The notes: a model not told the origin generated them from the sequence alone. Positions 46,374 through 56,705 are shown, numbered from the stretch's first letter. The stretch: DNA of 64,000 nt from an uncultured Verrucomicrobiales bacterium (GCA_905478925.1 CAJQKQ010000015.1:18098-82097); one strand, 5' to 3'. Made by a program: numbers and translations.

Positions 46374-46919
46374 TCAGACTTCGAAGTCATCCTCGACATT
46401 CAGTCGATCCGTTTTGAATCGTTCAACGCTTTTTCGGAAACTCTCCGGCGCAGTTTGTTCAAACCAGCTCGCACTGCACCACGGGTACTCCGTCGCCACA
46501 TCCACCAGCCCATGTTTCACCGGATTTTCATTCACGTATTTGAGCCGCGCGAGGAGGGATGTCTGATGGGTGATGAGGCTCTCCCGAAAGTTCATCCAAA
46601 CCCTCCGCCCTTGAACTCCATCGATTTGATTGAGCTGGATCGCGGAGCTTCGGTGAAATTCACCAAGCCATTTGCGCAGAGTCTCACCGCTACCTTTGGG
46701 TGAATCTGCCAGGAAATGGTAGTGGTTGGAAAACACAGACCATGCGCGGAGATTCCAGCCGAATCTTTCCGCCGATTCCACAAGCAGCCCGGTGACAGCA
46801 CCGAGTTTCTCGTCCGTACCGAAAAGTCGTTCCCTGTGATACGTGGAGGCAGTCACAAAATAGACGCCCTCATTGAACAGCCAATGCGGTGGGGCGTGAG
46901 GCCACGGTGCCTTGCTCAT
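46374..46919 (-). CDS. REP-associated tyrosine transposase (RAYT, Y1/HUH family)
   Basis: 181 residues from ATG 46919 (MSKAPWPHAPPHWLF). The HUH motif is in VFSNHYHFLADSP and the likely catalytic Tyr in ARLKYVNENPVKHGLV. GVYFVTASTYHRERLF is the usual start and TEYPWCSASWF the usual end. RAYTs are domesticated IS200/IS605-type nucleases that process REP palindromes at single-stranded DNA. This gene is bracketed by two copies of a palindromic repeat in the same orientation, the expected arrangement for a RAYT and its target. The frame is intact. Confidence 0.93.
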   Translation of the reverse strand: MSKAPWPHAPPHWLFNEGVYFVTASTYHRERLFGTDEKLGAVTGLLVESAERFGWNLRAWSVFSNHYHFLADSPKGSGETLRKWLGEFHRSSAIQLNQIDGVQGRRVWMNFRESLITHQTSLLARLKYVNENPVKHGLVDVATEYPWCSASWFEQTAPESFRKSVERFKTDRLNVEDDFEV

Positions 46920-46954
46920 GTGCCAATCCAACCAGAACTGTCACGAATGGAAAG

Positions 46955-47105
46955 CTCTGCTTTTGGACTGCGGCGGTTCTTATCCGCAGCTTTCTGGGTG
47001 GATGTGTTTGGACGGAGATGGCAGGTAGCGACCAATCGCCCCGATGATCGCCGCTTCTCGTGAGAGCTGGGGATAAGAACCCCAGCAGTCCAGAGCCTGC
47101 GGCGC
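46955..47105. repeat. BIME-like repeat, copy B, upstream of the RAYT gene
   Basis: Same orientation and plan as copy A, with near identity in the core (GACCAATCGCCCCGATGATC, GCCGCTTCTCGTGAGAGCT) and in the right arm (GATAAGAACCCCAGCAGTCC). The left stem reads CTGCGG with small changes. The end touches the sucD stop (47113). Confidence 0.85.
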
Positions 47106-47112
47106 TAAAAGA

Positions 47113-48009
47113 CTATTTGCCCCAGGCTTGCATCAGCGCGGTGGCCATGTCGCTTGGCGTTTCAGCAACGGCGATGCCGCACTCGGCGAGGATCTTCTTC
47201 TTCGCTTCGGCGGTGTCATCCTCGCCGCCGACGATGGCACCGGCGTGGCCCATGCGGCGGCCCGGAGGCGCGGTCGCACCGGCGATGAATCCGGCGATGG
47301 GTTTCTTGCAGTTGTCCTTCGCCCAGCGCGCAGCTTCGGCTTCGGCGTTGCCACCGATTTCGCCTATCATGATGATCGCTTCGGTTTCGTCGTCGTCGTT
47401 GAACATTTTCAGCACGTCGAGATGGTTGGTGCCGTTGATCGGATCACCGCCGATGCCGACGCAGGTGCTCTGGCCGTAGCCCATTTGAGTGAGCTGGAAA
47501 ACGGCCTCGTAAGTAAGGGTTCCGGAGCGGGAGACAACACCAACGTTGCCGCGCTTGTGGATGTAGCCGGGAGCGATACCGATGCGGCAGCCGCCGTGGC
47601 TCTTGTCACCAAGACCCGGAGTGACGATGCCTGGGCAGTTGGGGCCGACAAGGCGGGATTTGCTGCCTTTGAGCGCTTCCTTGACCTTCATCATGTCCAT
47701 CACGGGGATGCCTTCGGTGATCGCAACGATCAACTCCACACCGGCGTCCATCGCCTCGAGGATCGCATCGGCTGCGAACGGAGGCGGCACGAAGATCGCG
47801 GAGGCGGTGGCACCGGTCTCGTTCACCGCCTGAGAGACGGTATCGAAGATCGGTACGGTGCCGGAGAATTTCTGTCCGCCCTTTCCGGGAGTGACCCCGG
47901 CAACGAGCTTGGTGCCGTAATCGAGCGAGAGCTGGGCGTGCTTGCCGCCGAAGCTGCCGGTGATGCCCTGCACAAGAATCTTGGTATTTTCGTCAATGAG
48001 AATGGCCAT
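47113..48009 (-). CDS. sucD: Succinyl-CoA synthetase alpha subunit
   Basis: 298 residues. With SucC it interconverts succinyl-CoA and succinate with nucleotide triphosphate formation in the TCA cycle. The CoA-binding N-terminus has [20 protein letters not shown] and [19 protein letters not shown]. The phospho-His is in [18 protein letters not shown]. Length and order are normal. It follows sucC by 33 bp on the same strand. Confidence 0.97.
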   Translation of the reverse strand: MAILIDENTKILVQGITGSFGGKHAQLSLDYGTKLVAGVTPGKGGQKFSGTVPIFDTVSQAVNETGATASAIFVPPPFAADAILEAMDAGVELIVAITEGIPVMDMMKVKEALKGSKSRLVGPNCPGIVTPGLGDKSHGGCRIGIAPGYIHKRGNVGVVSRSGTLTYEAVFQLTQMGYGQSTCVGIGGDPINGTNHLDVLKMFNDDDETEAIIMIGEIGGNAEAEAARWAKDNCKKPIAGFIAGATAPPGRRMGHAGAIVGGEDDTAEAKKKILAECGIAVAETPSDMATALMQAWGK

Positions 48010-48042
48010 AAGAGTAGTTCTTTAAAAGTTATCGTTCAGGTT

Positions 48043-49224
48043 TCAGCCGACCGCTTTCACGATCTTTTCGGCTCCGTCCGCCATGTCATCGGCGGCGACG
48101 ATGTCGATGCCGGAGGCGGCGAGGGTGGCTTTGCCAGCCTCGACGTTGTTGCCCTCGAGGCGAACGACGAGGGGGATAGGAAGGCCGGTTTCCTTGGCCG
48201 CGGCGATGACGCCCTCGGCGATGACGTTGCAGTCCATGATACCTCCGAAGATGTTGATCAGGATGCCTTTCACGTTCGGATCACCGAGGATGATCTTGAA
48301 CGCCGCCGTGACCTGCTCCTTGGTCGCGCCGCCGCCGACGTCGAGGAAGTTGGCCGGTTCGCCGCCGTAGTGCTTGATGATGTCCATCGTCGCCATCGCG
48401 AGTCCCGCGCCGTTCACAAGGCAGGCGATGTTGCCATCGAGGCCGATGTAGTTGAGATCGTATTCGGAAGCGGCGACCTCACGTGGATCCTCCTCTTCCT
48501 TGTCGCGCAGCGCGACGATGTCCGGGTGGCGGTAGAGGGCGTTGTCGTCGAAGTCGAATTTCGCGTCGAGCGCGAGCACGCGGCCGTCGGGGGTGGTGAC
48601 CAGCGGGTTGATCTCGATCATCGAACAATCACAATCGATGAAAAGCTTGTAGAGATTTCTGAGAAGTTTGCCGAACTGCTTGGCGATGTCGCCGCTGAGC
48701 CCGAGCTCCGCGGAAATCTTACGGATCTCGTAAGCCTGGAGGCCGAGAAGCGGATGGACGACTTGGCGGAAAATTTTCTCCGGCGTGTCGTGTGCCACAT
48801 CCTCGATGCTCATGCCGCCTTCCGTGGAAGCGACGATGACCGGGGAGCAGGTATCGCGATCCATGAGGATGGCGAGGTAGTATTCATGAGTGATGTCCAC
48901 CGCCTCGGCGATCATCACCTTGCGGACAAGGCGACCCGCCTCACCGGTCTGAATCGTGACGAGCGTCTCGTTAAGCATTTTTCCAGCGAACTCCGACGCC
49001 TGCTCCGGGCTGTCGATGAGGTGCACGCCACCCTGGAAGCCATTCTTGAAATGACCTTTTCCACGGCCACCTGCATGAACCTGCGCCTTGATCACCAATT
49101 TCGCGCCGGCGAACTCCTTCGCGGCTGCGGCAGCCTCTTCCGGGCTTGCTGCCACTTTCCCTTGCGGGCTTGGCACTTTGAATCGGTCAAACAGCTCCTT
49201 GGCTTGGTATTCGTGGATATTCAT
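48043..49224 (-). CDS. sucC: Succinyl-CoA synthetase beta subunit
   Basis: 393 residues from ATG 49224 ([15 protein letters not shown]), the standard SucC start; the track's 13 extra codons are not. An ATP-grasp domain ([38 protein letters not shown]) is followed by the ligase domain ([20 protein letters not shown]). The 757-residue ORF on the opposite strand (47128-49401) is a shadow of sucCD, a common artefact of high-GC codon bias. Confidence 0.97.
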   Translation of the reverse strand: MNIHEYQAKELFDRFKVPSPQGKVAASPEEAAAAAKEFAGAKLVIKAQVHAGGRGKGHFKNGFQGGVHLIDSPEQASEFAGKMLNETLVTIQTGEAGRLVRKVMIAEAVDITHEYYLAILMDRDTCSPVIVASTEGGMSIEDVAHDTPEKIFRQVVHPLLGLQAYEIRKISAELGLSGDIAKQFGKLLRNLYKLFIDCDCSMIEINPLVTTPDGRVLALDAKFDFDDNALYRHPDIVALRDKEEEDPREVAASEYDLNYIGLDGNIACLVNGAGLAMATMDIIKHYGGEPANFLDVGGGATKEQVTAAFKIILGDPNVKGILINIFGGIMDCNVIAEGVIAAAKETGLPIPLVVRLEGNNVEAGKATLAASGIDIVAADDMADGAEKIVKAVG

Positions 49225-49301
49225 AGGACGGGGAAGGAAAAACCGCGCGCTTCTATCCCCCAACCCGCCGCATGGTCAAGCAAGCCCTGCGGTTTTCTCC
49301 A

Positions 49302-51947
49302 TCACCTCCCCGCAGCCGCAGCTATCCCTCTGAGTTTCCCGTTGAAATCGCCTGCCGCCGCCAAATCCTCCACGGCCATTTCCATCCGCCACCTCCAGTA
49401 GAACGGAATGATCGCGGGGACGTTGATCCGTTCGCCCTCGACGTCGTTGCTGCGCAGTTCCCCGTCCATCGCAAGCAGATCCTGCAACGGGAACACCGCC
49501 CACATCGCCGGTGACTGCATGTGCTGCTCCAGGATGCGCGACGCCATTTCCGGGCTCAGCTCTTTCTCCGGAAACGCCACCCCGAACATCTCCCACGCAA
49601 AGCGCGCCCGCACCTGCTCATCCTCGCGCCACCAACCGCGCAGTGTCGCCATATCGTGAGTTCCGGTGGAAACCACACTCATGTAGGGGGCATGCTGCGG
49701 ATGGGAAAATTCGATCTCGCCGGTCTTCGGCCAGCGCTGAATCTCCAGCGAGAGCATTCCGAGGTCCCGCATCACGCCCGGCACACAGGCGGGCACCATC
49801 CCGAGATCCTCGCCGCAGAGCAGCATATCGCTGGCCGCCCGCATGGCCGGGAGTTTCTCCAGAGCCTTCGCTTCCCAGAAAGCTTCCTGCCGGCGGTAGA
49901 AATAGTCCACATACAGCTCCCGGAGGCCCTGCTGCAGGTCGTCATCGAGCGACTTGAACGAATCCGTATCCGGCATCGACATCCGTGGGTGAAACTCGGT
50001 TCCGAGAGATCCCTCGACCTCGAAGAACAGCACTTCGGCCACCAAGCCCAGCAGCGCATCGAGCAGCCAGTCCTTGTTCGCCCAATCACCGGGACCCAGT
50101 TTTCCGAAAAAATCCACGATCTGCCACTGGCTCGAGAACTCCGGCTTCAGCCCGTAGCAACCCAAGCCGTGATCCCGGAGAAAATCCTGCCTCACCCCGT
50201 CCGCGAACTCGCCAAACCTTTTCTGCAGGTGCTTCCCAAGAATGATGGGTTTGCAGAAACGCTCGGGGTCGAATTCGATACCGCGCTCTGCAAATTCCTC
50301 CACCCGGATCGGTAGAGCGGGATCGAACCAACCCATGATCCCGTCGATATGCTCCACCGGCACCTGCCAGATGCGGAAAAACCCGAGGATGTGGTCGATC
50401 CGGTAGGCATCGAAGTAGCGGCTGAGCTTTTCGAAACGGGCGCGCCACCAGGCATAGCCGTCCTTCTTCATCTCCTCCCAGTTGTAGGTCGGGAAACCCC
50501 AGTTCTGGCCTTTCACCGCAAACGCATCCGGCGGAGCACCGGTCTGGGCGTGCATGTTGAAAAGGTGCGGCGCTACCCACGCATCCACGGAATCCCGGTC
50601 CACACCGATCGGCAGATCGCCTTTCAGGGCAACCCCCACCGAGTGCAAGTGCTCCACCGCGTCGGCGAGCTGGCGGTCGAGCTCATATTGCAGCCAGACG
50701 TAATAGATCGCCTCGGTGCTGATCGCCAAGGCCTCCGCCTTCTCCGCATCGTATTCCGCCCACTCGCCCCATTCGGAAAACACCGCCGTACCGTGCTCGT
50801 CGCGCTTCACCGAGAAGATCGCATAGTCGAGAACCCAGTTGCGGTTCCGTTTCAGGAAGCCAAGGAACCCCTTGTCGCGGAGGATCGCATCGTGGTTCGT
50901 ATCGAAAATTTCCCGCGTCACCCGCCACTTCACGGCCATCACCGCCTCGTAGTCCATCTGCTTGGCGGAGTTCAGGTGCGCCCTTTCCACAGCGAAATCA
51001 GCCTCGTCCGCAATGGGATAGCTCATTTCATCCAGCCGCAGATAAAGCGGATGCAGGGCGAAAACACTGATCGCCGAATACGGATAGCTGTCGCTCCATG
51101 TTCGCGAGGAGGTCGTGTCGTTGATCGGCAGGATCTGGATCATTTTCAGCCCCGCCGAGGCCGCCCAATCGCCCATCCCTTTCAGATCGGCAAACTCCCC
51201 CACCCCGCAGCCCGCTTCACTGCGCAGGGAAAACACCGGGATCGCCACCCCGGCAGCCCGGAATTTTAGATCCAGACTCCTCCGGAAATTCTCATCGGAG
51301 ACGACCACATGCTTCGCCCCATCGCGCCGCTCCAGCACCCGGTTCTGCCCATCCTCCAGTTTCACCGCACCGCCCAACTCCGCATCGTAGAGCCCGTACT
51401 TGTATTCCACCCGCCAGTCCACCGGCAGTTCGATCCCTGCCTCCCAGAGATTCTCCGCCACCTCGACCATAGCCACCGCCCGGTGGTAGTCCCAATCGCC
51501 GAGCGTTTCGAAGCCACCCACCAAGCAAGGCACCAAACCCTCCGGCAACTGGCTCATGTGCAGCCGGAATACATGGTTCCCTTTCAGAGCGGCTTTCCCC
51601 GTCTTCCTGGTGTTCGCAGCCACGACATTGAAGACCTTCGCCTCGTAGATACGGTCATCCATCCCCGCCGATCTCCAATCATCCAGAAACAATATCTTCT
51701 CTCCGCTTCTCGCTCCCCGCTTCCAACTTCTCACCCCACCCCATTCCCGCAACTCCATCCCATCGCCCTCGCGCTTCAGGATGTAGTTGTATTTCAGATT
51801 GGCGTCTTCCGCCTCCACCTCCAACTCCCAGTGCCCGGCATCCGCCCATTCCATCGGCAGCTCCTGGGTAATCCCGCCAAGCTCCATCTCAAGCCACAGC
51901 GACTCCCCCATCACCGTCCCATAGGCCACCCTGAATTCCAAAGTCAT
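49302..51947 (-). CDS. malQ: 4-alpha-glucanotransferase with two N-terminal CBM20-like domains
   Basis: 881 residues, about 200 more than plain GH77 amylomaltase. The first ~240 residues form two starch-binding CBM20-like domains (NLKYNYILKREGDGMELREW, GGFETLGDWDYHRAVAMVEV), the layout of plant-type DPE2 enzymes. Catalytic signatures are SDSYPYSAISVFALHPLYL, the nucleophile region YRIDHILGFFRIW, the acid/base region CGEDLGMVPACVPGVM and TGTHDMATLRGWW. It transfers alpha-1,4-glucan units and is likely cytoplasmic, acting in glycogen or maltodextrin turnover. Same strand as sucC, 77 bp away. Confidence 0.93.
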   Translation of the reverse strand: MTLEFRVAYGTVMGESLWLEMELGGITQELPMEWADAGHWELEVEAEDANLKYNYILKREGDGMELREWGGVRSWKRGARSGEKILFLDDWRSAGMDDRIYEAKVFNVVAANTRKTGKAALKGNHVFRLHMSQLPEGLVPCLVGGFETLGDWDYHRAVAMVEVAENLWEAGIELPVDWRVEYKYGLYDAELGGAVKLEDGQNRVLERRDGAKHVVVSDENFRRSLDLKFRAAGVAIPVFSLRSEAGCGVGEFADLKGMGDWAASAGLKMIQILPINDTTSSRTWSDSYPYSAISVFALHPLYLRLDEMSYPIADEADFAVERAHLNSAKQMDYEAVMAVKWRVTREIFDTNHDAILRDKGFLGFLKRNRNWVLDYAIFSVKRDEHGTAVFSEWGEWAEYDAEKAEALAISTEAIYYVWLQYELDRQLADAVEHLHSVGVALKGDLPIGVDRDSVDAWVAPHLFNMHAQTGAPPDAFAVKGQNWGFPTYNWEEMKKDGYAWWRARFEKLSRYFDAYRIDHILGFFRIWQVPVEHIDGIMGWFDPALPIRVEEFAERGIEFDPERFCKPIILGKHLQKRFGEFADGVRQDFLRDHGLGCYGLKPEFSSQWQIVDFFGKLGPGDWANKDWLLDALLGLVAEVLFFEVEGSLGTEFHPRMSMPDTDSFKSLDDDLQQGLRELYVDYFYRRQEAFWEAKALEKLPAMRAASDMLLCGEDLGMVPACVPGVMRDLGMLSLEIQRWPKTGEIEFSHPQHAPYMSVVSTGTHDMATLRGWWREDEQVRARFAWEMFGVAFPEKELSPEMASRILEQHMQSPAMWAVFPLQDLLAMDGELRSNDVEGERINVPAIIPFYWRWRMEMAVEDLAAAGDFNGKLRGIAAAAGR

Positions 51948-52298
51948 CTGCCCCTAACTAAGCCACCACCGCGCCAATCCGCCATCGAAAAACCCGGAAT
52001 TGCAGGGTCGAATCTTCTTCCATCTCCAAGGCACGGATCACCAGCTTGTTTTTATTCTCGACTGACGGCATTCGGAGAAGAGGGATTCGATCGGGGCGAC
52101 ATTCCTTTATCAATGATGGCGATTGGATCACGGAGCCGCTAGGCAAGATGCCTACCGGAACGACCTGGGGCTGGAATCCCCAGCTACTTTCCTTGCGGCG
52201 GGACGCCGCTTTCACGGCCTGCCCCGTGACGGGGACAGCTACTCCAGTGAGGAGACGGGGTTATGCGGGTTGGAGGGGACGGATGCGGTTCATCCACC
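51948..52298. other. Intergenic region with a REP-like hairpin, no gene supported
   Basis: The track ORF 51958-52215 has a translated palindrome in it and no family likeness. A hairpin CTGGGG-CTGGAAT-CCCCAG lies at 52165-52183, very like the CTGGGG..CCCCAG stem of the RAYT-linked repeats. The rest shows nothing recognisable. Confidence 0.45.
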
Positions 52299-53189
52299 CT
52301 AAAAGAACACCGCTACCGCATGGAACACCCCGGCGAAAAGCACCAGTTCCACCGAGCCGAGTGCAAGCAGCCGGTTCATGCGGGCGTCCGCAGGTAAAGT
52401 CAGCACCCCCCAGATGATACGCATCCCGATGACGAACACCGGCAGGCTTGCCAGCCCGAAAAGCGGATAACCCATCACCAGCCAGCCTATCCCCAGCAAG
52501 GCCGCAACCTTGATCTCCAGCCAGATCACCCCGGCTGCTACCTTGGGGCCGAACCTCACCGCCAACGTCCGTTTCCCCACCAATGCATCGCCCTCGCGGT
52601 CGCGGAAATTGTTCACTGAGATCAGCACCGCCGAGAGCAGCCCGATCTGCCCGCCGAGCAAAATCGCCTCCACCGGCCAGCCGCCGGTCTGGATGAAAAC
52701 AGTCCCCATCACCGCCACAAACCCGAAGAACAGCACCACGAAAATTTCTCCCAGCCCCCGGTAGGCCAGCGGGAACGGCCCGCCGGTGTAGCCATACGCC
52801 AAGAACAGCGAGGGCAATCCGATCACCAACATGACCCAACCTCGTTCCATCACCAGAAACGCCCCGAAAAACACCGCCCCGCCGAGAAACACCGCCCCGA
52901 GACCCATCACCTGGCCGAAGCTCATCTCGCCGGTCCCGGTCAACCGCTTCGGCCCCGTCCGCCGCTCGCCGTCCGCCCCTTTTTTCCCGTCCACCGCGTC
53001 GTTGAAGAAATTCGTCGCAATCTGGATACAAAGCGCCCCCAGCAACGTGCAGATCAGCAGCCACCAGTCGATACTCCCCGAGAGTTTCCAGGCCAGCACC
53101 CCGCCCGCCCAAACCGGTACAATTCCCGCAGCCAAGGTCTTCGGCCTCGCCCCGGAGATGAGGGCTTTTCGTAGTGTTCTTGATTTCAT
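52299..53189 (-). CDS. menA: 1,4-dihydroxy-2-naphthoate polyprenyltransferase
   Basis: 296 residues from ATG 53189 (MKSRTLRKALISGARPK). A UbiA-family membrane enzyme that adds the polyprenyl chain in menaquinone synthesis. The Mg-diphosphate motif is NFFNDAVDGKKGAD, and the second Asp-rich motif is NNFRDREGDALVGKRTLAV. Eight or nine membrane helices are visible. It lies next to menB on the same strand, 67 bp away. A frame-shifted ORF (52261-53232) over the same bases is a shadow. Confidence 0.93.
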   Translation of the reverse strand: MKSRTLRKALISGARPKTLAAGIVPVWAGGVLAWKLSGSIDWWLLICTLLGALCIQIATNFFNDAVDGKKGADGERRTGPKRLTGTGEMSFGQVMGLGAVFLGGAVFFGAFLVMERGWVMLVIGLPSLFLAYGYTGGPFPLAYRGLGEIFVVLFFGFVAVMGTVFIQTGGWPVEAILLGGQIGLLSAVLISVNNFRDREGDALVGKRTLAVRFGPKVAAGVIWLEIKVAALLGIGWLVMGYPLFGLASLPVFVIGMRIIWGVLTLPADARMNRLLALGSVELVLFAGVFHAVAVFF

Positions 53190-53256
53190 CGTTCGGGGGA
53201 GGGCGTGAATACCAACCTCTTCCACTGATCACGGCTCACTCGGCACTGATCACTTC

Positions 53257-54072
53257 CTACGGCACCCTCGGAAACTTGGAGAAATCCGGCTTCCGCTTTT
53301 CGATGAATGCCTCTTTCCCCTCCCTGCCCTCCTCGGACATGTAGTAGAGGAGAGTCGCATTTCCGGCGAGGTCGAGCAGGCCCATCTGGCCGTCGCAATC
53401 GGCGTTGAGGGCGGATTTCAGGCAACGCAGGGCGAGCGGCGAGTGGGCGAGCATCTCGCGGCACCACTTGACAGTCTCGGTCTCCAGTTCCGCGAGCGGG
53501 ACGACGGTGTTCACCAAGCCCATGTCGAGCGCCTGCTGCGCATCGTACTGGCGGCAGAGAAACCAGATTTCGCGCGCCTTCTTCTGCCCGACGATGCGGG
53601 CGAGGTAACTGGAGCCGAGGCCGCCATCGAAACTCCCGACCTTCGGGCCGGTCTGGCCGAAGCGGGCGTTGTCTGCGGCGATGGTGAGATCGCAGACGAT
53701 GTGGAGCACGTGCCCGCCGCCGATCGCGTAGCCCGCGACCATCGCCACAACGGGCTTGGGCAACGAGCGGATCTTTTTCTGGAGATCGAGGACATTGAGG
53801 CGCGGCACCCCGTCGCCACCGATATAGCCCGCGTGACCACGCACCTTCTGGTCTCCTCCGGAGCAGAAGGCCAGATCGCCCTCGCCGGTGAGGATGATGG
53901 CTCCCACATCCGGATCCTCGTGTGCCATGTCGAAGGCGCGAAGCATTTCCGTTACCGTCTGCGGCCGGAAGGCATTGCGCACCTCCGGGCGGTTGATCGT
54001 CACTTTGGCGATGGCGCCGTCCTCCGTCGTCTCGTAACGGATGTCTTCGAACTCGTGTTTTGAAACCCACAT
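53257..54072 (-). CDS. menB: 1,4-dihydroxy-2-naphthoyl-CoA synthase
   Basis: 271 residues, crotonase fold. It closes the naphthoquinone ring in menaquinone synthesis. The oxyanion-hole motif is [60 protein letters not shown] and the C-terminal [20 protein letters not shown] are MenB hallmarks. Probably cotranscribed with menA. With sdhCA and pyrD it supports a menaquinone-based respiratory chain. Confidence 0.96.
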   Translation of the reverse strand: MWVSKHEFEDIRYETTEDGAIAKVTINRPEVRNAFRPQTVTEMLRAFDMAHEDPDVGAIILTGEGDLAFCSGGDQKVRGHAGYIGGDGVPRLNVLDLQKKIRSLPKPVVAMVAGYAIGGGHVLHIVCDLTIAADNARFGQTGPKVGSFDGGLGSSYLARIVGQKKAREIWFLCRQYDAQQALDMGLVNTVVPLAELETETVKWCREMLAHSPLALRCLKSALNADCDGQMGLLDLAGNATLLYYMSEEGREGKEAFIEKRKPDFSKFPRVP

Positions 54073-54302
54073 CTTGAGGGGAATCTGCCCTGCCCCGGGG
54101 GTGTTATCAACCGTGAAAACGCGAAGGCGGCCTGGTGGAAATGGATGCCCGAGTTGTGAAATTTAAAGAATGGCTCGCGCAGAGTCGCAAAGACGCAAAG
54201 CCAAGCATGTGGAAATATCATTTTCCGTAGACCCATTATCCAAAACTTTCAGAGCTGGAATCTCGCTCGATCTTTTCCGCACGCCACCTATCCTTGGGGG
54301 AG

Positions 54303-56663
54303 ATGAAAGGGGAAAGCGAAGAATCCGACATCCTCGGGGAAGAGATCCATGGCCTCGCGGAACACGACGGCATACTCGGCGTCAGTGCAGATCCCGCCCA
54401 CGGCAGGCTGGAAATCGAATTCGATCCGGAGCGCCTGAGTGAAAACGATCTGCGGGAAATGGCAGCAGAGGACGCAGGTGGGGTCGCGATGGCGCTGCGC
54501 AAGCTCAGCTTCCGACTGGAAAGTTCCGGCTGCGAAGCGGGCGCGCTGAAGCTTGAGAAAAAGGTCGGAAAGATCCACGGCGTCCGGCGCGCCACCGCCA
54601 CCTACCTCGGCAAGGTGCTCTGCCTTACCTTCGATACATCGTTGGCCGCCGAGTCGGATGTGGTCGCCGGACTGGAGCGCACCGGGGCGAAAATCAGCCC
54701 GCTAGAAATCGAAAAAACGACCGAAAAGCCATGGCCGGAGCGAATCCGTTCCGGCGACCTCAACGAGGAGATTTCCTGCGGACTCGGCCTGCTGTTCCTC
54801 GTCGCCGCTTTCTCCGTGGTGAAAGTTTCCGGAATCAGCTGGTGGACTCACGGGCTCTATCTCGGAGCCTATGTATTTGCCGGACAGGAAGGGGTGAAGT
54901 CCGCAATCGCCTCGCTCAGAGAGAAAGTGCTCGATGTCGATGTCCTGATGGTTCTCGCGGCACTCGGGGCTGCGCTCGTCGGTGCGCCTTTCGAGGGTGC
55001 CCTACTGCTGTTCCTTTTCAGCTTCTCCAACGTCCTCCAGCGCTACGCCATGGATCGCACCCACCGCGCCATCGAGTCGCTGCTAACCCTGCGACCCGAG
55101 ACGGCACTGGTGATGCGGGGCGGCGGCACCGTCTCAGTTCCGGTGGAGGATCTGGAAATCGGCGAGACCGTGGTGGTGAAACCCGGCGAGCAAATCCCGG
55201 TGGACGGCGAGCTTTCCGAAGGTCGCACACATGTGGACGAATCCTCGCTCACCGGCGAATCGATGCCGGTGGCGAAAACCCCCGGAAGCACCCTCTTTGC
55301 AGGGACGATCAACCAGAGCGGCGGCATAGAATTGGAAGTTACCAAGCGCTCGGAGGACTCTGCGCTGGCACGCATGGTCAAGCTCGTCGCTGAAGCGCAG
55401 GCGGAGAAATCTCGCACCCAGCGTTTCCTTGAAACCGCCGAGCAATGGTATGCGATGGGCGTGATCCTTTTCACCATAGGCGTGTTCCTGGTGCCGTGGC
55501 TGATGTGGGGAGAAACCTTCGCCGAGGCCTTCTACCGCGCGATGACCGTGATGGTCGTCGCCTCACCCTGCGCGCTTATCATCAGCACGCCTGCAACCGT
55601 TCTTTCCGCCATCGGCGGCGCGGCGCGGCGCGGCATACTCATCAAGGGTGGCTCGCACCTGGAGCGCGCATCTATGGTCGACATCGTAGCCGTCGACAAG
55701 ACCGGCACGCTCACGATCGGCAAGCCCTCGCTCACCGAAATCGTTTCCCCGCAGGGCAGGAACGGTGTCCCGGGTGATCTCCCTCAGGAAGCCGTAGAGC
55801 TCCTGCGTATCGCCGCCGCACTGGAATCGAAATCCGAGCATCCCCTTGCCCACGCCATCGTCGATGCAGCCGCAGGCCTGAAAACCGAGATCCCCGCCGC
55901 CACCGCTTTCCAATCCACAACCGGAAAAGGGGCGGAAGCCACCATTAAAGACAAGCGCTACCTGATCGGCAGCGAACGCTGGTTCCGCGAGATCGAGGCG
56001 GACGGCTTCAGTTCTCTTTCCGAACTCTCAAAACCCCTCCAGGAGAAAGGCCACACCTGTGTCTGGCTCGGCCTGCGGGAGGGCGACATGGTCACGGCCA
56101 TGGCTGTCTTCGCCATGGCCGATACGATACGACCGGAAGCTAGGGAGCTCACCGCCCAGCTCCACAAGCTCGGCGTGAAAAAGGTCGTCATGCTCACCGG
56201 CGACCAAAGAGCCGTCGCGAAGACTATCGCCGCGGAGGCCGGGGTCGATGAAATCCAGGCGGAGCTTTTGCCCGAAGACAAGCTCAAGGTCATCCGCGAG
56301 CTAAAGCGCGAGGGTTGTGTGATGATGGTCGGCGACGGCGTGAACGACGCCCCGGCTCTCGCCGCCTCCGACCTCAGCGTCGCGATGGGAGCGGCCGGAA
56401 CCGATGTCGCAATGGAGACGGCCGATGTGGTGCTGATGGGCGATCGTTTGGAAAATATTCCCCTTCTCCTCAGCCACTCGCGGCGGGCGAAGCGCCTCCT
56501 TATCCAGAACCTCTCGCTCGCCGCCGGCGTGATCTTTTTCCTCATCATCGCCGCCCTCGGCTTCGCCCTGCCGCTGCCGATCGGTGTCGTCGGCCACGAG
56601 GGCAGCACGGTTATCGTCTGCCTCAACGGCTTGCGGCTGCTGATGATCGCAAAATCGGCATAG
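54303..56663 (+). CDS. P1B-4-like heavy-metal-exporting P-type ATPase
   Basis: 786 residues from ATG 54303 (or TTG 54294). The phosphorylation site is DKTGTLTIG and the actuator loop is THVDESSLTGESMPV. The ion site in the sixth membrane helix is VVASPCALIIS, and the last helix has GHEGSTVIVCLNGLRLL. SPC plus HEG-T is the P1B-4 signature (Co2+, Zn2+ or Fe2+ export). The N-terminus holds two MerT/HMA-like folds, but the second site reads SSGCEAGALKLE, so the normal CxxC is reduced to one Cys. Feo-type iron import elsewhere in the window makes an iron or cobalt exporter reasonable. Confidence 0.88.
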   Translation: MKGESEESDILGEEIHGLAEHDGILGVSADPAHGRLEIEFDPERLSENDLREMAAEDAGGVAMALRKLSFRLESSGCEAGALKLEKKVGKIHGVRRATATYLGKVLCLTFDTSLAAESDVVAGLERTGAKISPLEIEKTTEKPWPERIRSGDLNEEISCGLGLLFLVAAFSVVKVSGISWWTHGLYLGAYVFAGQEGVKSAIASLREKVLDVDVLMVLAALGAALVGAPFEGALLLFLFSFSNVLQRYAMDRTHRAIESLLTLRPETALVMRGGGTVSVPVEDLEIGETVVVKPGEQIPVDGELSEGRTHVDESSLTGESMPVAKTPGSTLFAGTINQSGGIELEVTKRSEDSALARMVKLVAEAQAEKSRTQRFLETAEQWYAMGVILFTIGVFLVPWLMWGETFAEAFYRAMTVMVVASPCALIISTPATVLSAIGGAARRGILIKGGSHLERASMVDIVAVDKTGTLTIGKPSLTEIVSPQGRNGVPGDLPQEAVELLRIAAALESKSEHPLAHAIVDAAAGLKTEIPAATAFQSTTGKGAEATIKDKRYLIGSERWFREIEADGFSSLSELSKPLQEKGHTCVWLGLREGDMVTAMAVFAMADTIRPEARELTAQLHKLGVKKVVMLTGDQRAVAKTIAAEAGVDEIQAELLPEDKLKVIRELKREGCVMMVGDGVNDAPALAASDLSVAMGAAGTDVAMETADVVLMGDRLENIPLLLSHSRRAKRLLIQNLSLAAGVIFFLIIAALGFALPLPIGVVGHEGSTVIVCLNGLRLLMIAKSA

Positions 56664-56705
56664 CCCCCGATCCCTGTTCGAATCACGAGAAATCTGGCAT
56701 CAAAA

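Noticed and set aside
47128-49401. 757-codon ORF on the plus strand opposite sucC-sucD
   Set aside because: It lies wholly antisense to two intact conserved genes, and its translation has the Asp/Val/Gly/His-rich look of a high-GC shadow frame.
52261-53232. 323-codon minus-strand ORF over menA
   Set aside because: Same strand but a different frame from menA; Gly/Arg-rich with no membrane helices, whereas menA is clearly correct.
53186-54070. 294-codon minus-strand ORF over menB
   Set aside because: Frame-shifted shadow of menB with Arg/Gly/Pro-rich translation.
54167-54212. CGCAGAGTCGCAAAGACGCAAAGCC-like intergenic string considered as a repeat element
   Set aside because: Only one copy is seen in the window and it has no inverted partner here, so it cannot be supported as an element.
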